Positions 23,039-33,182 are shown, counted from the first letter of the stretch. The stretch is 64,000 nt of DNA from an uncultured Lachnospiraceae bacterium (GCA_900319245.1 ONNQ01000016.1:590-64589); one strand, 5' to 3'. Notes: generated by a model not told the origin, from the sequence alone. Made by a program: numbers and translations.

Positions 23039-23410
23039 TCAGATCTCTGCCTTCCAGAATCCGTGCAGGTTGCAGTACTCGTATGCAGCAACGGGATCAG
23101 CTGCCTTGAAAACTGCCTTGGGCGCCTGGCCGGGCTCAAGTTCCGCATACTGGAATCCGCTCTTTGTCTCGAGAACGATGAACTGGATGTAGTGTGCATC
23201 CATCATAGGGTGCTCAACAGAGCCAACCTGAACCGTTACAGTCTCGCCATCAACGGTAACAGCGGGAACGTGCTTCTCTCTCGCGCCGTCGGTAACGCCC
23301 GCGATCATCTCTTTCATGGGCTCACCGCAGCAGGAAGGGGAACATCCCTTCGCATTGAGCTTTACGACCATACTTCCGCATTTTGCGCAGCGATAAAATT
23401 TAAGTGCCAT
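23039..23410 (-). CDS. dfx: desulfoferrodoxin (superoxide reductase)
   Basis: A 123-residue two-iron protein that reduces superoxide to peroxide without making oxygen, typical of anaerobes. Centre I ligands are CAKCG (8-12) and the CCGEPM pair. Centre II ligands are the His of EKHVP, the two His of EHPMMDAHYI, and Cys and His of CNLHGFWK near the C-terminus, so both iron sites are complete. The start at 23410 is set by TAGGAGG. It is a monocistronic unit with its own terminator. Confidence 0.95.
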   Translation of the reverse strand: MALKFYRCAKCGSMVVKLNAKGCSPSCCGEPMKEMIAGVTDGAREKHVPAVTVDGETVTVQVGSVEHPMMDAHYIQFIVLETKSGFQYAELEPGQAPKAVFKAADPVAAYEYCNLHGFWKAEI

Positions 23411-23520
23411 ACTAATACCTCCTACCTCCAATTTCAGTTTTTGTGCTATTTACATTTTTGAATTCCCATTTATAGAAATATTTTAATGCATTTGCAGATA
23501 AAAGAAAAGCTGAATCTCGT

Positions 23521-26358
23521 TCATTCCTCCAGGCTTTCCAGATGCTTTTGCAGCGCTGCCGCCGTCTCCTCGCTCATGCCCGCGAGAACGCCGCCGGACT
23601 TGCCGCCGTCCTTCTTCTCGTAGTGCTCCCGCATCAGGCTCTTGGTCAGGACCAGCTCCTCCAGCAGGTTCTGTGCGGACATGCGGTAGGCGCCGGCTCC
23701 GTAGATGATCACCTGTTCCACGGCGTCCGACGTCGCCACGGTCACTTTATAGCGCTTACTGAGTTCGTGCGCCGCCTTCTCGATATAGAGGTCCGCTGTC
23801 TCCGCCTCCTTGGTGTAGATCACGTCGATCCCGCCCACATGGATCACTTCGCCGCGTCCGCCCCGCACTTTATAGGCGTCAAAAACGAGAATGACGTGCT
23901 CTTTCCGAAAGCCCGCAAAGTCAACGATCATATCGATCAGCTTGTCTCTTGCGGCCATGATATCCTTCGCAGCCAGCTCCCGCAAATCCTCCCATGCAAA
24001 GACAATATTGTAGCCGTCGATCAGAAGATATTCCTTTTCCGTCGCTTTTCGGGCCGCGTGGGATCGCTTATCCGGCGGATCCGCGCTGATCACACGAGAC
24101 GCCCGCTTCCAGGATTTGGCAGACCTTCCGTTATCCGGTTCCTCGTCGCTGAACCGGCTTTTGATGGGGCCGTATGTGCGCTCGAAGATCCGGCGCAGCT
24201 CGTCTTCCTCCGCGAACAATTTGGCCTCTCTCTCGCTAAAGGACGCCGGTTTCTCCGCCTTGCGGACGCCCGCGCGAAGGCCGGTCCTTCCGGCGCTGCC
24301 GTAGGACATATCTTCCTCCCACAGGTCTTCTTCCGCATAGCCCAGCATCGCTTTGCCTGTCAGTGGTCCGTCCGACGGGTCGCGCCAGCCGGAGTCCACA
24401 TGCATGCGTTCCCGCACCTCGTACCACGGAACCGGCGTGCCCGCGCCGTGTGCGCAGAAGACCGATCCGGGCGGATTGCGAAGATCCAGTTCCGGATCGT
24501 ACCCCGACGCGGCAATGATCTCCTCTGCATTGGTGCAGGGCTCATAGCCCTTGAGCGTACAGGTGATCTGTCCCTCGCCGCGCGTGTAGGCTGCCAGCTG
24601 CTCCGCATAATTGGCAATTTGGGAAACCGGCGCGCTGCCGGTGATCACAGACCTGCCGTCTTCGAGGTCCGGCTGTGTGAAGGATGCGCCCATCTGCTGC
24701 AGATCCGTGAGCGCTCGGCCCAGCGATTCCTGCGGAATCTCCATGCGGAAGCTGTAGAAAGGCTCCAAAAGGACACTTTCCGTCATCATAAGGCCTTGTC
24801 GTACCGCGCGGTAGGTAGCCTGGCGGAAGTCGCCGCCCTCCGTGTGCTTGAGATGGGCCTTGCCGGTGAGAAGAGAGATCTTCATATCCGTGATCTCCGC
24901 GCCGGTCAGAACTCCCCGGTGCCGTTTCTCCTCCAGATGGGTCATGATCAGGCGCTGCCAGTTGACCGCCAGTACGTCCGCCCTGCAGCGGTTTTCAAAT
25001 ACCAGTCCGCTCCCGGGCACGCCGGGTTCGAGCAGCAAATGAACTTCCGCATAATGGCGCAGCGGCTCGAAATGGCCGACGCCCTCTACCGCCCTGGCGA
25101 TCGTCTCTTTATAAATAATGGAAGGCTCGCCAAAAGATACCCGAAGGCCCAATCTCTCCCGGATCATCCGCTGCAGGATCTCCTTCTGCACCTGGCCCAT
25201 GATCTGCGCGGTGATCTCCTTTTTCTCCTCATCGTAGGTGAGGTGGAGGGTCGGATCTTCTTCCTCGAGGGTTCTCAGGCTCCTGTAGGCCTTGAACAGG
25301 TCTTCGCCGGGCGGCAGAAGGACTGCACAGCGGAGGACCGGCTGCAGGAGCTCTTCCGCGCCGCTTGCCTCTGCGCCGATGCCCTGTCCCACTCTGGTCC
25401 GGGTGAGGCCGGTCACGGCGCACACTTCGCCTGCGACAGCCTCCTGCCGGGCCTCATATTTACTGCCGGAATAGAACCGGATCTGTTCGACCTTCTCGGG
25501 GCTTCCCTTTTCATCCGTGCACTCGGCCAGCGGTGTTTTGACAGACAGTCTGCCGCCGGTGAGCTTCATCCAGGTCAGTCTTGCGCCGCCGTCTCGTGTG
25601 ATCTTGAAGATCCGGGCGCCGAATGCATCGCCGTACACGGGCGGCTGGATCAGCGTATCCAGGCACTCCAGAAGCGCCGGGACGCCCTGTTCACGCAGCG
25701 CTGCGCCGAACAGGACCGGAAAGAGCTTGCGGTCCGCGGTCAGCCTGCAGATCTGCTCGTTGGTGACCGGTTCGCCCTCCAGGTAGGCGTTCAGAAGCGC
25801 ATCGTCGCAGACTGCGATCTCCTCCTGCACGTCCCCTTGCGCCAGCTGTTCCGACAGCGGACCGTTGCCGGGCATCACGTCCACGCATTTGGTACTCAGT
25901 TCCTTCTTGATGGAGGATAAGAGGACTGCTCTGTCCGCGCCGTCCTGGTCCATCTTGTTAACGAAGAGAAAGGTCGGGACTTTGTAGTGGTCCAGCAGTC
26001 TCCACAGGACCCGCACCTGCCCGTTCACGCCGTCCGCCGCGCTGATGACCAGTACGGCGCAGTCCAGAACGCCCAAAACGCGCTCCATCTCGGTCGAAAA
26101 ATCGACGTGCCCCGGCGTATCCAGAAGGGTATAGCTTCTCTCTACATTCTCTCGGGAAGAAGTAAATCTGGCCTGTTTGGAGAAGATCGTAATGCCCCTC
26201 TCCTTTTCCATCTCATTGGTATCCAGAAATGCGTCCTTGTGGTCCACGCGGCCCGCTTTGCGCACGGCGCCGGTAATATGTAAAAGCGCCTCGGAAAGTG
26301 TCGTCTTGCCCGCGTCCACATGGGCCAGAATTCCCAGAATCAGGTTTTGTTTGGTCAT
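23521..26358 (-). CDS. TetM/EF-G-like GTPase fused to a NYN (YacP-like) RNase domain
   Basis: A 945-residue fusion. The N-terminal 640 or so residues are a translational GTPase close to ribosomal-protection proteins and EF-G: G1 AHVDAGKTTLSEA (12-24), G3 DTPGHVDF (80-87), G4 NKMDQDGADRA (134-144), then domains II-V. From about 776 to 905 it is a NYN/PIN-like domain of the YacP type (YLLIDGYNIVFAWEDL, VILVFDAYKV, ETADLYIEKA, VATSDAVEQ) with four acidic residues positioned as in active RNases. The fusion recurs in Lachnospiraceae and is not, by itself, evidence of tetracycline resistance. It may pair ribosome binding with mRNA or rRNA cleavage. The start at MTKQNLILG is the usual GTPase start; an ATG 38 codons upstream encodes non-homologous sequence. 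Confidence 0.92.
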   Translation of the reverse strand: MTKQNLILGILAHVDAGKTTLSEALLHITGAVRKAGRVDHKDAFLDTNEMEKERGITIFSKQARFTSSRENVERSYTLLDTPGHVDFSTEMERVLGVLDCAVLVISAADGVNGQVRVLWRLLDHYKVPTFLFVNKMDQDGADRAVLLSSIKKELSTKCVDVMPGNGPLSEQLAQGDVQEEIAVCDDALLNAYLEGEPVTNEQICRLTADRKLFPVLFGAALREQGVPALLECLDTLIQPPVYGDAFGARIFKITRDGGARLTWMKLTGGRLSVKTPLAECTDEKGSPEKVEQIRFYSGSKYEARQEAVAGEVCAVTGLTRTRVGQGIGAEASGAEELLQPVLRCAVLLPPGEDLFKAYRSLRTLEEEDPTLHLTYDEEKKEITAQIMGQVQKEILQRMIRERLGLRVSFGEPSIIYKETIARAVEGVGHFEPLRHYAEVHLLLEPGVPGSGLVFENRCRADVLAVNWQRLIMTHLEEKRHRGVLTGAEITDMKISLLTGKAHLKHTEGGDFRQATYRAVRQGLMMTESVLLEPFYSFRMEIPQESLGRALTDLQQMGASFTQPDLEDGRSVITGSAPVSQIANYAEQLAAYTRGEGQITCTLKGYEPCTNAEEIIAASGYDPELDLRNPPGSVFCAHGAGTPVPWYEVRERMHVDSGWRDPSDGPLTGKAMLGYAEEDLWEEDMSYGSAGRTGLRAGVRKAEKPASFSEREAKLFAEEDELRRIFERTYGPIKSRFSDEEPDNGRSAKSWKRASRVISADPPDKRSHAARKATEKEYLLIDGYNIVFAWEDLRELAAKDIMAARDKLIDMIVDFAGFRKEHVILVFDAYKVRGGRGEVIHVGGIDVIYTKEAETADLYIEKAAHELSKRYKVTVATSDAVEQVIIYGAGAYRMSAQNLLEELVLTKSLMREHYEKKDGGKSGGVLAGMSEETAAALQKHLESLEE

Positions 26359-26417
26359 AATACTATTCCTTACATCACATTTTCTGTGCACAAATACATT
26401 TCTATACGCAAAAATAA

Positions 26418-26445
26418 TTGTTTTGCAGTCGAAAATGATTATACT
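26418..26445 (+). promoter_or_regulatory. promoter of purC
   Basis: -35 TTGTTT (26418-26423), 16-bp spacer, -10 TATACT (26440-26445). The following leader of about 110 nt shows no purine riboswitch-like core. Confidence 0.55.
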
Positions 26446-26565
26446 AAAGAAGTGTTCACCACAAAAGCGCATTGTTAGAAGTGCAGCCTGGTCGTGAACG
26501 ATTCAATAGCAGAATACCACAAAGCGCTGCAGAGCGTGCAGGCAAATCGAAGGAGGAAAAGAGGC

Positions 26566-27438
26566 ATGCAGGAGTTTACCCCCGTCAAAGAAGGAAAGGT
26601 ACGCGAGATTTACGACATCGGCGACAAGCTCATTATGGTAGCGACCGACAGAATTTCCGCGTTTGACGTAATTCTTAAGAACAAGATCGTGAAGAAGGGC
26701 ACCGTTCTCACACAGATGTCCCGCTTCTGGTTCGATCTCACAAAGGATATCATTCCCAACCACATGATCAGCGTGGACGTGAACGATATGCCCGAATTCT
26801 TCCGTCAGGAGCGTTTTGACGGCAACAGCATGATGTGCAGAAAGCTGACCATGCTCCCCATCGAGTGCATCGTTCGCGGCTATATCACCGGCAGCGGCTG
26901 GGCCAGCTACAAGAAGGACGGCACTGTCTGCGGCATCCAGCTCCCCGAGGGCCTCAACGAATGCGACAAGCTCCCTGAACCCATCTACACGCCCAGCACA
27001 AAGGCTGAGATCGGCGACCACGATGAGAACATCAGCTTTGAGAAGAGCATCGAAGTGCTCGAGAAGGCGTTCCCCGGCCACGGTCAGGAATACGCGCAGA
27101 CCATCAAGGACTGCACCATCGCGCTCTACAAAAAATGCGCCGATTACGCGCTGACAAGAGGCATCATCATTGCGGACACCAAGTTTGAATTTGGTCTGGA
27201 CGAGAACGGAAATGTGGTTCTGGGCGACGAAATGCTCACGCCCGACAGCAGCCGCTTCTGGCCCCTGGAAGGCTATGCGCCCGGCCACAGCCAGCCCTCT
27301 TTTGACAAGCAGTTCGTCCGCGATTGGCTCAAGGCCAATCCCGACAGCGACTATCTGCTGCCCCAGGACGTCATCGATAAGACCATCGACAAGTACAAGG
27401 AGGCCTATCACCTTCTGACCGGCGATACGATCGCCTGA
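26566..27438 (+). CDS. purC: SAICAR synthetase (PurC)
   Basis: A 290-residue phosphoribosylaminoimidazole-succinocarboxamide synthase, step 8 of de novo purine synthesis. It is the longer, eukaryote/yeast-like form rather than the 240-residue type. Visible motifs: VKEGKVREIYDIGDKLIMVA (ATP site), TDRISAFDVIL, PIECIVRGYITGSGW, and DTKFEFGLDENGNVVLGDE. The start at 26566 is fixed by AAGGAGG; an ATG 24 codons upstream adds unrelated residues. It stands alone, with no other pur genes in the window, followed by a strong terminator. Confidence 0.96.
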   Translation: MQEFTPVKEGKVREIYDIGDKLIMVATDRISAFDVILKNKIVKKGTVLTQMSRFWFDLTKDIIPNHMISVDVNDMPEFFRQERFDGNSMMCRKLTMLPIECIVRGYITGSGWASYKKDGTVCGIQLPEGLNECDKLPEPIYTPSTKAEIGDHDENISFEKSIEVLEKAFPGHGQEYAQTIKDCTIALYKKCADYALTRGIIIADTKFEFGLDENGNVVLGDEMLTPDSSRFWPLEGYAPGHSQPSFDKQFVRDWLKANPDSDYLLPQDVIDKTIDKYKEAYHLLTGDTIA

Positions 27439-27502
27439 GATCGAAGGCCGGTCCCTGCAGGCCGCCTGCAGATTGCGGATCTATACAGTCTACATATACG
27501 TA

Positions 27503-27526
27503 CGCCCGGAGTGCACACTCCGGGCG
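27503..27526 (+). terminator. terminator of purC
   Basis: Perfect 11-bp stem CGCCCGGAGTG/CACTCCGGGCG with a two-base apex, followed by TTTGCTT. Confidence 0.8.
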
Positions 27527-27621
27527 TTTGCTTCAGTGGTATATGAAAGAAATCCATTTTAAACACGAATTATCGAGGTACATTGTTATTGCACCGGGTA
27601 AGGATGATCAGAACAAGGACT

Positions 27622-28185
27622 ATGGAATACGAACTCATCAGAAGCCGCAGAAAGAGCATATCGGTCGAGATCAAGCAGGACGGGCGGATCATCGTGCGCG
27701 CCCCCTTGCGCCTTCCCAAGCGGGAAATCGAGCGCTTTCTCCTTGAAAAACAGGATTGGATCCTGTCGCATCGCGCAAGGATCCTACAGCGTAACGCCGA
27801 GCAGGCGGCTCATCCCATACCGGCTCTCACGGACGCGCAGCTGCGCGATCTCAAAAGGAGAGCGTCGGTGGTGATTCCGGAGCGCGTGCAGTATTTTGCC
27901 CCGCTTGTGGGCGTCGACTACAGGCGCATTACCATCCGCAGTCAGAAGACCCGCTGGGGCAGCTGCAGCTCGTCCGGAAACCTCAATTACAACTGCCTTC
28001 TGCTGCTCGCGCCGCCCGAAGTCCTGGACTACGTCGTCGTGCACGAGCTGTGCCACCGCAAAGAGATGAACCACTCGCCCCGCTTCTGGGCGGAAGTGGG
28101 ACGCGTTCTGCCAGATTACAAAAAGCGCAACAAATGGCTGAAGGAAAACGGCAGCCGCCTGATGCTGCTCATTCGATCCACTTAA
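27622..28185 (+). CDS. YgjP-like (M48/SprT-type) metallopeptidase
   Basis: A 187-residue zinc peptidase of the YgjP family (DUF45). The N-terminal strand MEYELIRSRRKSISVEIKQD and the catalytic helix VVVHELCHRKEMNHSPRFWA (HELCH) plus a downstream KKRNKWLKEN helix identify it, and QKTRWGSCSSSGNLNYNCLL is a family marker. Substrates are unknown. ATG codons at 27604 and 27622 are both possible; 27622 matches the family N-terminus. Its last 17 bases overlap the convergent flippase gene. Confidence 0.85.
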   Translation: MEYELIRSRRKSISVEIKQDGRIIVRAPLRLPKREIERFLLEKQDWILSHRARILQRNAEQAAHPIPALTDAQLRDLKRRASVVIPERVQYFAPLVGVDYRRITIRSQKTRWGSCSSSGNLNYNCLLLLAPPEVLDYVVVHELCHRKEMNHSPRFWAEVGRVLPDYKKRNKWLKENGSRLMLLIRST

Positions 28186-29848
28186 GTTTCTGCAAGAGGG
28201 CAAGAATCCTGGTTCCCTTGGGCGCCTGCAGAATGTCATTCTTCTTAAGGCCGCCGATCCTGATCAGCACGAAGAAGTACACGAAGATGGCGATCACAAT
28301 GGACACCGCTGTCGCGATCAAATTGATGAAATAGGGTCTGTCCACGACAAGGACGCCGCCCCGGTAGACCAGCTCATATACGAGTTTGGTGACGATGCCC
28401 ATGACCGCCGCCGCCGCGACCGGTCTTCCGTAGACCCGGTAGATGCGCAGGCGCATCCGCAGATACTTGCAGATGAAATGGCTGTCGATGGCAAAGATCA
28501 GCACCGAGTAAAGGACGCTGCACAGTACCAGTGCATGGACGCCCAGATCCGTAAAGAGGATCAGAACAAACAGGACGATCGTCTGGATCACCAGTGCGAT
28601 CCCCGCGCTCACAAGCGGCATATGGATCCTGCCGATGGACTGCAAAACCGCATTCATGATCGTGCCGACCGAGTAGAAAATGACGGTCACAGCGAGCTCG
28701 GCCAGAAGGAGCGACGCCGTTCCCAAGGTATCCCACTGGGGGAATAACAGCATTGTGACCGGTCTTGCCAGCGCCATCAGGCCCACCGCGCAAGGTACCG
28801 CGATGATCAGGGTCATGCGAACTGCGTTCACGCTGCGCTTGCGGGTCTCTTTGAGATTGCCCTGCGCAAAGGAAGTCGAGATGTTGGGCAGGATGGCCGC
28901 CGCCACCGCTGTCGCGATGGAAATCGGAATATTGGTGATGACAACCGCCTTATTGGAGAAGAGGCCGTACAGGGTCGTCGTCATGACCTCTTCCCAGCCC
29001 CGCATTCCGATCATGATCTTCATGAAAATGGTCTGGTTGACAGAGGTCGTCAGATTCAGGATAAAGCTCGACAGAATGAAGGGCGTGATGACCAGAATGG
29101 TCTCCCGCATCAGCGGTCCGAAGGGCTCCTCCGCATGCGTCGTATCCGCCTTCACGCGCGCCATGAACATGCCGCGATGCTTCCAGTAGACGAGGGTCAT
29201 GAAGATCAGGGCCACCAGCACGCCGCTGCCGGTTCCCAGCGCACTTCCCATCGCGCCGTGGATCGCTTCTGTCGTCGCGCCCTGCCCCGCTACGGTGCGC
29301 ATCAGAAGAAACGCCGCGCCGATACTCACGACCGCATTGGCAATCTGCTCCAGAATCTGGGAGACGGACGTCTGCAGCATGGACTGGTTGGCCTGGAAAT
29401 AGCCGCGCAGAACGCCCAGGATGCCGAACAGAAACACGGTCGGGGCAAACACCTGCAGCACAGGCACACTATTGGGCGGCACCAGCGCGCCGGCGCCAAA
29501 ATACAGCAGGAGGCTCCCAAGGATGCCCACGGCCAGTGCATAGACCATGGAACAATGAAATACCTTCTGGGCGTTTCTATACTCTCCCACCGCCATCTTC
29601 TGCGCCATCTGCTTGGAGATCGCCGACGGAACGCCAAAACTGGACACCATCAGGATGATCGTATAGATATTGATTGCTGTTCCGTAATAGCCATTTCCCT
29701 CGTCGCCGATGATCGCCGTCAGCGGGGACCGGTACAGGAGTCCGATAATACGGGACAAAATACTGGCTGCGGCCAGGATTCCGGCCTGCGCCACCACATT
29801 ACTGCCGCCGCCAAGTGCGGCGCTTTTTTGCTTCTTCTCTGCTGTCAT
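28169..29848 (-). CDS. SpoVB/MurJ-type polysaccharide flippase
   Basis: A 559-residue membrane protein with about 14 transmembrane segments, of the MOP superfamily (MATE-like lipid flippases). The ILSRIIGLLYRSPLTAIIGD start, followed by a GYYGTAINIYTIILMVSSFG segment and later LARPVTMLLFPQW and GRIHMPLVSAG, are as in SpoVB and relatives involved in peptidoglycan or spore-cortex precursor export. It begins after AGAGGA and is convergent with the YgjP gene. Whether it acts in sporulation or cell wall growth is not decidable here. Confidence 0.88.
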   Translation of the reverse strand: MTAEKKQKSAALGGGSNVVAQAGILAAASILSRIIGLLYRSPLTAIIGDEGNGYYGTAINIYTIILMVSSFGVPSAISKQMAQKMAVGEYRNAQKVFHCSMVYALAVGILGSLLLYFGAGALVPPNSVPVLQVFAPTVFLFGILGVLRGYFQANQSMLQTSVSQILEQIANAVVSIGAAFLLMRTVAGQGATTEAIHGAMGSALGTGSGVLVALIFMTLVYWKHRGMFMARVKADTTHAEEPFGPLMRETILVITPFILSSFILNLTTSVNQTIFMKIMIGMRGWEEVMTTTLYGLFSNKAVVITNIPISIATAVAAAILPNISTSFAQGNLKETRKRSVNAVRMTLIIAVPCAVGLMALARPVTMLLFPQWDTLGTASLLLAELAVTVIFYSVGTIMNAVLQSIGRIHMPLVSAGIALVIQTIVLFVLILFTDLGVHALVLCSVLYSVLIFAIDSHFICKYLRMRLRIYRVYGRPVAAAAVMGIVTKLVYELVYRGGVLVVDRPYFINLIATAVSIVIAIFVYFFVLIRIGGLKKNDILQAPKGTRILALLQKLKWIE

Positions 29849-29936
29849 ATATTGCGTTCCTCTAGGAGTATATCAATCACATATTTGCATCCATTCCGCT
29901 GTTCGAGCGCACCCATGGCGCCCCAACCATAAAAAC

Positions 29937-29966
29937 GGGGTGACGAACGGTTTCGTTCGTCACCCC
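29937..29966 (-). terminator. terminator of glgA
   Basis: Perfect 13-bp stem GGGGTGACGAACG/CGTTCGTCACCCC with a four-base loop and GTTTTTA on the minus strand. Confidence 0.88.
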
Positions 29967-30001
29967 ATTATAAATGCCTTTTTACAAAGTTACAACCGCG
30001 A

Positions 30002-31468
30002 TCAGCCGCCGATCATCCAGTCATACATCTCCTGATATTTGAGTGCGGACTGCTTCCAGGAAAAGTCAGCTCTCATCGCGCGCTCTACCATCTTGTTCCA
30101 GTCTCTCTTCCTGTCATAGTAGATCTTCTCGGCGTAGCGCACTGCATGCATCATCTCGTGTGCATTGTAGTTGGCAAAGGTAAAGCCCGTGCCGGTATTC
30201 TCATACTCGTTGTAAGGCTCTACCGTATCCTTGAGGCCGCCGGTCTCGCGAACGATCGGAAGTGTGCCATAGCGCAGGGACATCAGCTGGCTGAGTCCGC
30301 AGGGCTCGAACAGAGAAGGCATCAGGAATGCATCGGACGCCGCATAGATCTTGTGGGACAGCTCGTCGGAATAATAGATATTCGCAGAGATCTTGTCGTT
30401 GTACTTCCAGTCAAAGTACCGGAACATATTCTCGTATCTCTCCTCGCCGGTGCCCAGAACGACGATCTGGATGGCGTCGAGAGAAAGCATCTCTTCCAGT
30501 ACATACGCGATCAGATCAAAGCCCTTCTGGTCTGTCAGACGGGATACGATACCGATCATGAAGCACTTCTCATCCTGCTTGAGGCCGAGTTCCTTCTGCA
30601 GCGCGATCTTGTTCTTGACCTTGTTCCTGCGGAAATCATCTACGGTGTAGGACTTGAAGATCTTCTTGTCGTTGTCCGGGCTGAAGTCTGTGTAGTCGAT
30701 ACCATTTAAGATACCGCGAAGGTCATTCGCGCGGGCGTTCATCAGTCCGTCAAGGCCCTCGCCGTAGAACTGGGTCTTGATCTCTTCCGCATAGGTCGGG
30801 CTGACAGTGGTGATGGCATCCGCATAGACAAGGCCGCCCTTGAGGAGGTTGGCATCCTTGTAGGCCTCGAGCTTGTCGGGTGTGAAATAATATCCGGAAA
30901 GACCTGTGATGTCCTCCACATCCTTGACGTTCCATTTGCCCTGGAATTTGAGGTTATGAATGGTCATAACGGTCTTGATGCCGTGGAAGAAATCGTTGGC
31001 CTGGAATCTCTCCTTGAGATACACCGGAACGAGACCGGTCTGCCAGTCGTGGCAGTGGATCAGGTCAGGACGGAATCCGATCGTGGGAAGCGCGGACAGG
31101 CATGCCTTGGAGAAGAATGCGAATCTCGTGATCTCAAAGAGCGGATCATCTGTATAAGGCTTATCACTCGTGAAGAATCCCTCGTTGTCGATGAAATAGA
31201 AGGTGATGCCGTTCTTCACAGTCTGCAGAACGCCCACATATTCACTCTTCCAGTGGTAGTCCATGTAGAAGTGTGTGACATATTCCATCTGGTCCTTCAC
31301 ATCCTGTTTCATGCAGGAATACTTAGGAATCATAACCCTTACATCATAATACTCCGGATCGATATCCTTGGGCAGAGAGCCGACAACGTCAGCCAGTCCG
31401 CCAGTCTTGATGAAGGGAACGCACTCAGATGCGACAAATAATATTTTTTTTCTCTCGTTTGCTGCCAT
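30002..31468 (-). CDS. glgA: glycogen synthase GlgA
   Basis: A 488-residue ADP-glucose-type starch/glycogen synthase (GT5). The ADP-glucose motif is KTGGLADVVGSLPK (17-30). It has HCHDWQTGLVPVYLK, the GT-B C-terminal motif IGIVSRLTDQKGFDLI, and SLFEPCGLSQLMSLRYGTLP with the donor-binding EPCGL. The GGGGG ribosome binding site and a TATAAT-like -10 (about 31527-31532) are just upstream. No glgB, glgC or glgP lies nearby. Confidence 0.97.
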   Translation of the reverse strand: MAANERKKILFVASECVPFIKTGGLADVVGSLPKDIDPEYYDVRVMIPKYSCMKQDVKDQMEYVTHFYMDYHWKSEYVGVLQTVKNGITFYFIDNEGFFTSDKPYTDDPLFEITRFAFFSKACLSALPTIGFRPDLIHCHDWQTGLVPVYLKERFQANDFFHGIKTVMTIHNLKFQGKWNVKDVEDITGLSGYYFTPDKLEAYKDANLLKGGLVYADAITTVSPTYAEEIKTQFYGEGLDGLMNARANDLRGILNGIDYTDFSPDNDKKIFKSYTVDDFRRNKVKNKIALQKELGLKQDEKCFMIGIVSRLTDQKGFDLIAYVLEEMLSLDAIQIVVLGTGEERYENMFRYFDWKYNDKISANIYYSDELSHKIYAASDAFLMPSLFEPCGLSQLMSLRYGTLPIVRETGGLKDTVEPYNEYENTGTGFTFANYNAHEMMHAVRYAEKIYYDRKRDWNKMVERAMRADFSWKQSALKYQEMYDWMIGG

Positions 31469-31583
31469 TGCTTGACCCCCTTGTTACGAATATTGATAGC
31501 AGATTTTTGGTGATTTTATAGTAGTATTATACCCTATCTATGAATTTTTTGTGCAGTATTTGTAAAATTTCCTTTAAAAAAAT

Positions 31584-31609
31584 GGAGACGAAAATTTCTT
31601 TTCGTCTCC
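31584..31609 (-). terminator. terminator of rny
   Basis: Stem GGAGACGAAAA/TTTTCGTCTCC with a four-base loop, then ATTTTTTT on the minus strand. Classic Rho-independent. Confidence 0.9.
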
Positions 31610-31634
31610 ATTTGCATTTTCATTTTCTCTTGCC

Positions 31635-33182
31635 TTACTTGGCGAAATCCGTCACTCTTGATTCGCGGATCACGCTGACCTTGATCTGTCCGGGATATTC
31701 CATTTCGTTCTCGATCTTCTTGGAAATATCGCGGGCCAGAAGCACCATGTCAGTATCGCTGATCTGCTCAGGAACTACCATAACACGAACTTCTCTACCT
31801 GCCTGAATAGCGTAAGAATTACTAACCCCTTTAAAACTGTTGGTGATCTCTTCAAGCTGTTTGAGTCTTGTAGTGTAGGTTTCCAGCGTTTCTCTGCGGG
31901 CACCGGGTCTTGCTGCCGAAATTGTATCTGCAGCCTGTACGATACATGCGATCAAACTGGTGGGTTCTACATCTCCATGGTGAGATTCTACAGCATTGAT
32001 AACTACCTGCGATTCCTTGTACTTGCGGCACAGTTCCGCGCCGAGCTGTACGTGAGAGCCCTCCATCTCGTGGTCCACTGCCTTACCGATGTCATGCAGC
32101 AGTCCTGCGCGCTTGGCCAGGCGAATGTCCAGTCCCAGCTCGCCTGCCAGAAGTCCTGACAGCTGCGCCACTTCGATTGAGTGCTTGAGGGCGTTCTGCC
32201 CGTAACTGGTGCGGAAACGCATCTTTCCGAGAAGCCTTACCAGCTCCGGATGGATTCCGTGTACGCCGACTTCCAGAGTCGCCGCCTCGCCTTCCTCCTT
32301 GATCCGGGCTTCCACTTCTCGCTGTGCCTTACCGACCATCTCTTCGATTCTTGCGGGATGGATTCGTCCGTCCACGATCAGCTTTTCAAGCGCGATCCTG
32401 GCAACCTCTCGCCGAATCGGTTCAAATCCGGAAATAACGACCGCTTCCGGCGTATCGTCAATGATCAGATCCACGCCGGTCATTGTCTCGAGCGTGCGGA
32501 TATTTCTTCCCTCACGTCCGATGATCCTTCCCTTCATCTCATCACTGGGAAGCTGCACGACCGAGATGGTTGCCTCGGAAACATGGTCTGCAGCACAACG
32601 CTGAATCGCGCTGATCACATATTCCTTGGCTCTCTTGTCGGCTTCTTCCTTCGCCTCCGCCTCGATCTCCTTGATCATAACGGCGGAATCATGTCTCACA
32701 TCGTCTTCAACAATTCTCAAAAGGTATTCTTTGGCTTGTTCAGAGGTTAAACCAGAAATTCGTTCCAGTTCCAGTTGACGCTGCTCACCAAGCTTCGTGA
32801 CTTCGTCCTTCTGCTTGTGCAGTGATTCTTCCTTCGCCTGCAGACTCTGTTCCTTGCGCTCGAGAGTATCCATCTTCCGATCCAGGGACTCTTCTTTCTG
32901 CTGGACCCTGCGTTCATTGCGCTGCACTTCATTCCTGCGGTCGCGGATTTCCTTCTCCAGCTCGTTTCTGGAGCGGATGGATTCCTCCTTGACCTCAAGA
33001 AGTGCCTCGCGCTTCTTGGTCTCAGCAGTCGTCAGTGCCTCGTCAATAATCGCCCTGGCCTTCTCCTGCGCGTTTCCGATCGTCTCCTCCTGCTGCTTCT
33101 TCCGGTAGTTGGAAGTTACGAGGAAAGTGACGGGTACAGAGATTGCAAGTGTACAAATCACCGCTATAATGGCAGTAATCAT
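31635..33182 (-). CDS. rny: ribonuclease Y
   Basis: A 515-residue membrane-anchored endoribonuclease that starts mRNA decay. It has an N-terminal transmembrane helix (residues 2-25), a long charged coiled coil (about 30-190), a KH domain ([20 protein letters not shown] near 215-234) and an HD domain ([20 protein letters not shown] near 345-364) with the catalytic His-Asp pair. It sits downstream of recA-recX in the order common in clostridia but is separated by a 116-bp gap and has its own AAGGAGG site. Confidence 0.97.
   Translation of the reverse strand: MITAIIAVICTLAISVPVTFLVTSNYRKKQQEETIGNAQEKARAIIDEALTTAETKKREALLEVKEESIRSRNELEKEIRDRRNEVQRNERRVQQKEESLDRKMDTLERKEQSLQAKEESLHKQKDEVTKLGEQRQLELERISGLTSEQAKEYLLRIVEDDVRHDSAVMIKEIEAEAKEEADKRAKEYVISAIQRCAADHVSEATISVVQLPSDEMKGRIIGREGRNIRTLETMTGVDLIIDDTPEAVVISGFEPIRREVARIALEKLIVDGRIHPARIEEMVGKAQREVEARIKEEGEAATLEVGVHGIHPELVRLLGKMRFRTSYGQNALKHSIEVAQLSGLLAGELGLDIRLAKRAGLLHDIGKAVDHEMEGSHVQLGAELCRKYKESQVVINAVESHHGDVEPTSLIACIVQAADTISAARPGARRETLETYTTRLKQLEEITNSFKGVSNSYAIQAGREVRVMVVPEQISDTDMVLLARDISKKIENEMEYPGQIKVSVIRESRVTDFAK

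Noticed and set aside
23542-25920. 792-codon open frame on the plus strand
   Set aside because: Antisense shadow of the GTPase-NYN fusion, caused by GC-rich third positions; no start signal or protein-like domains.
23521-26358. Tetracycline-resistance gene
   Set aside because: The body resembles ribosomal-protection proteins, but the NYN fusion and chromosomal setting point to a housekeeping or stress protein. Resistance should not be claimed from this.
26446-26565. Purine riboswitch before purC
   Set aside because: The leader has no recognisable purine-aptamer core or paired terminator and anti-terminator.
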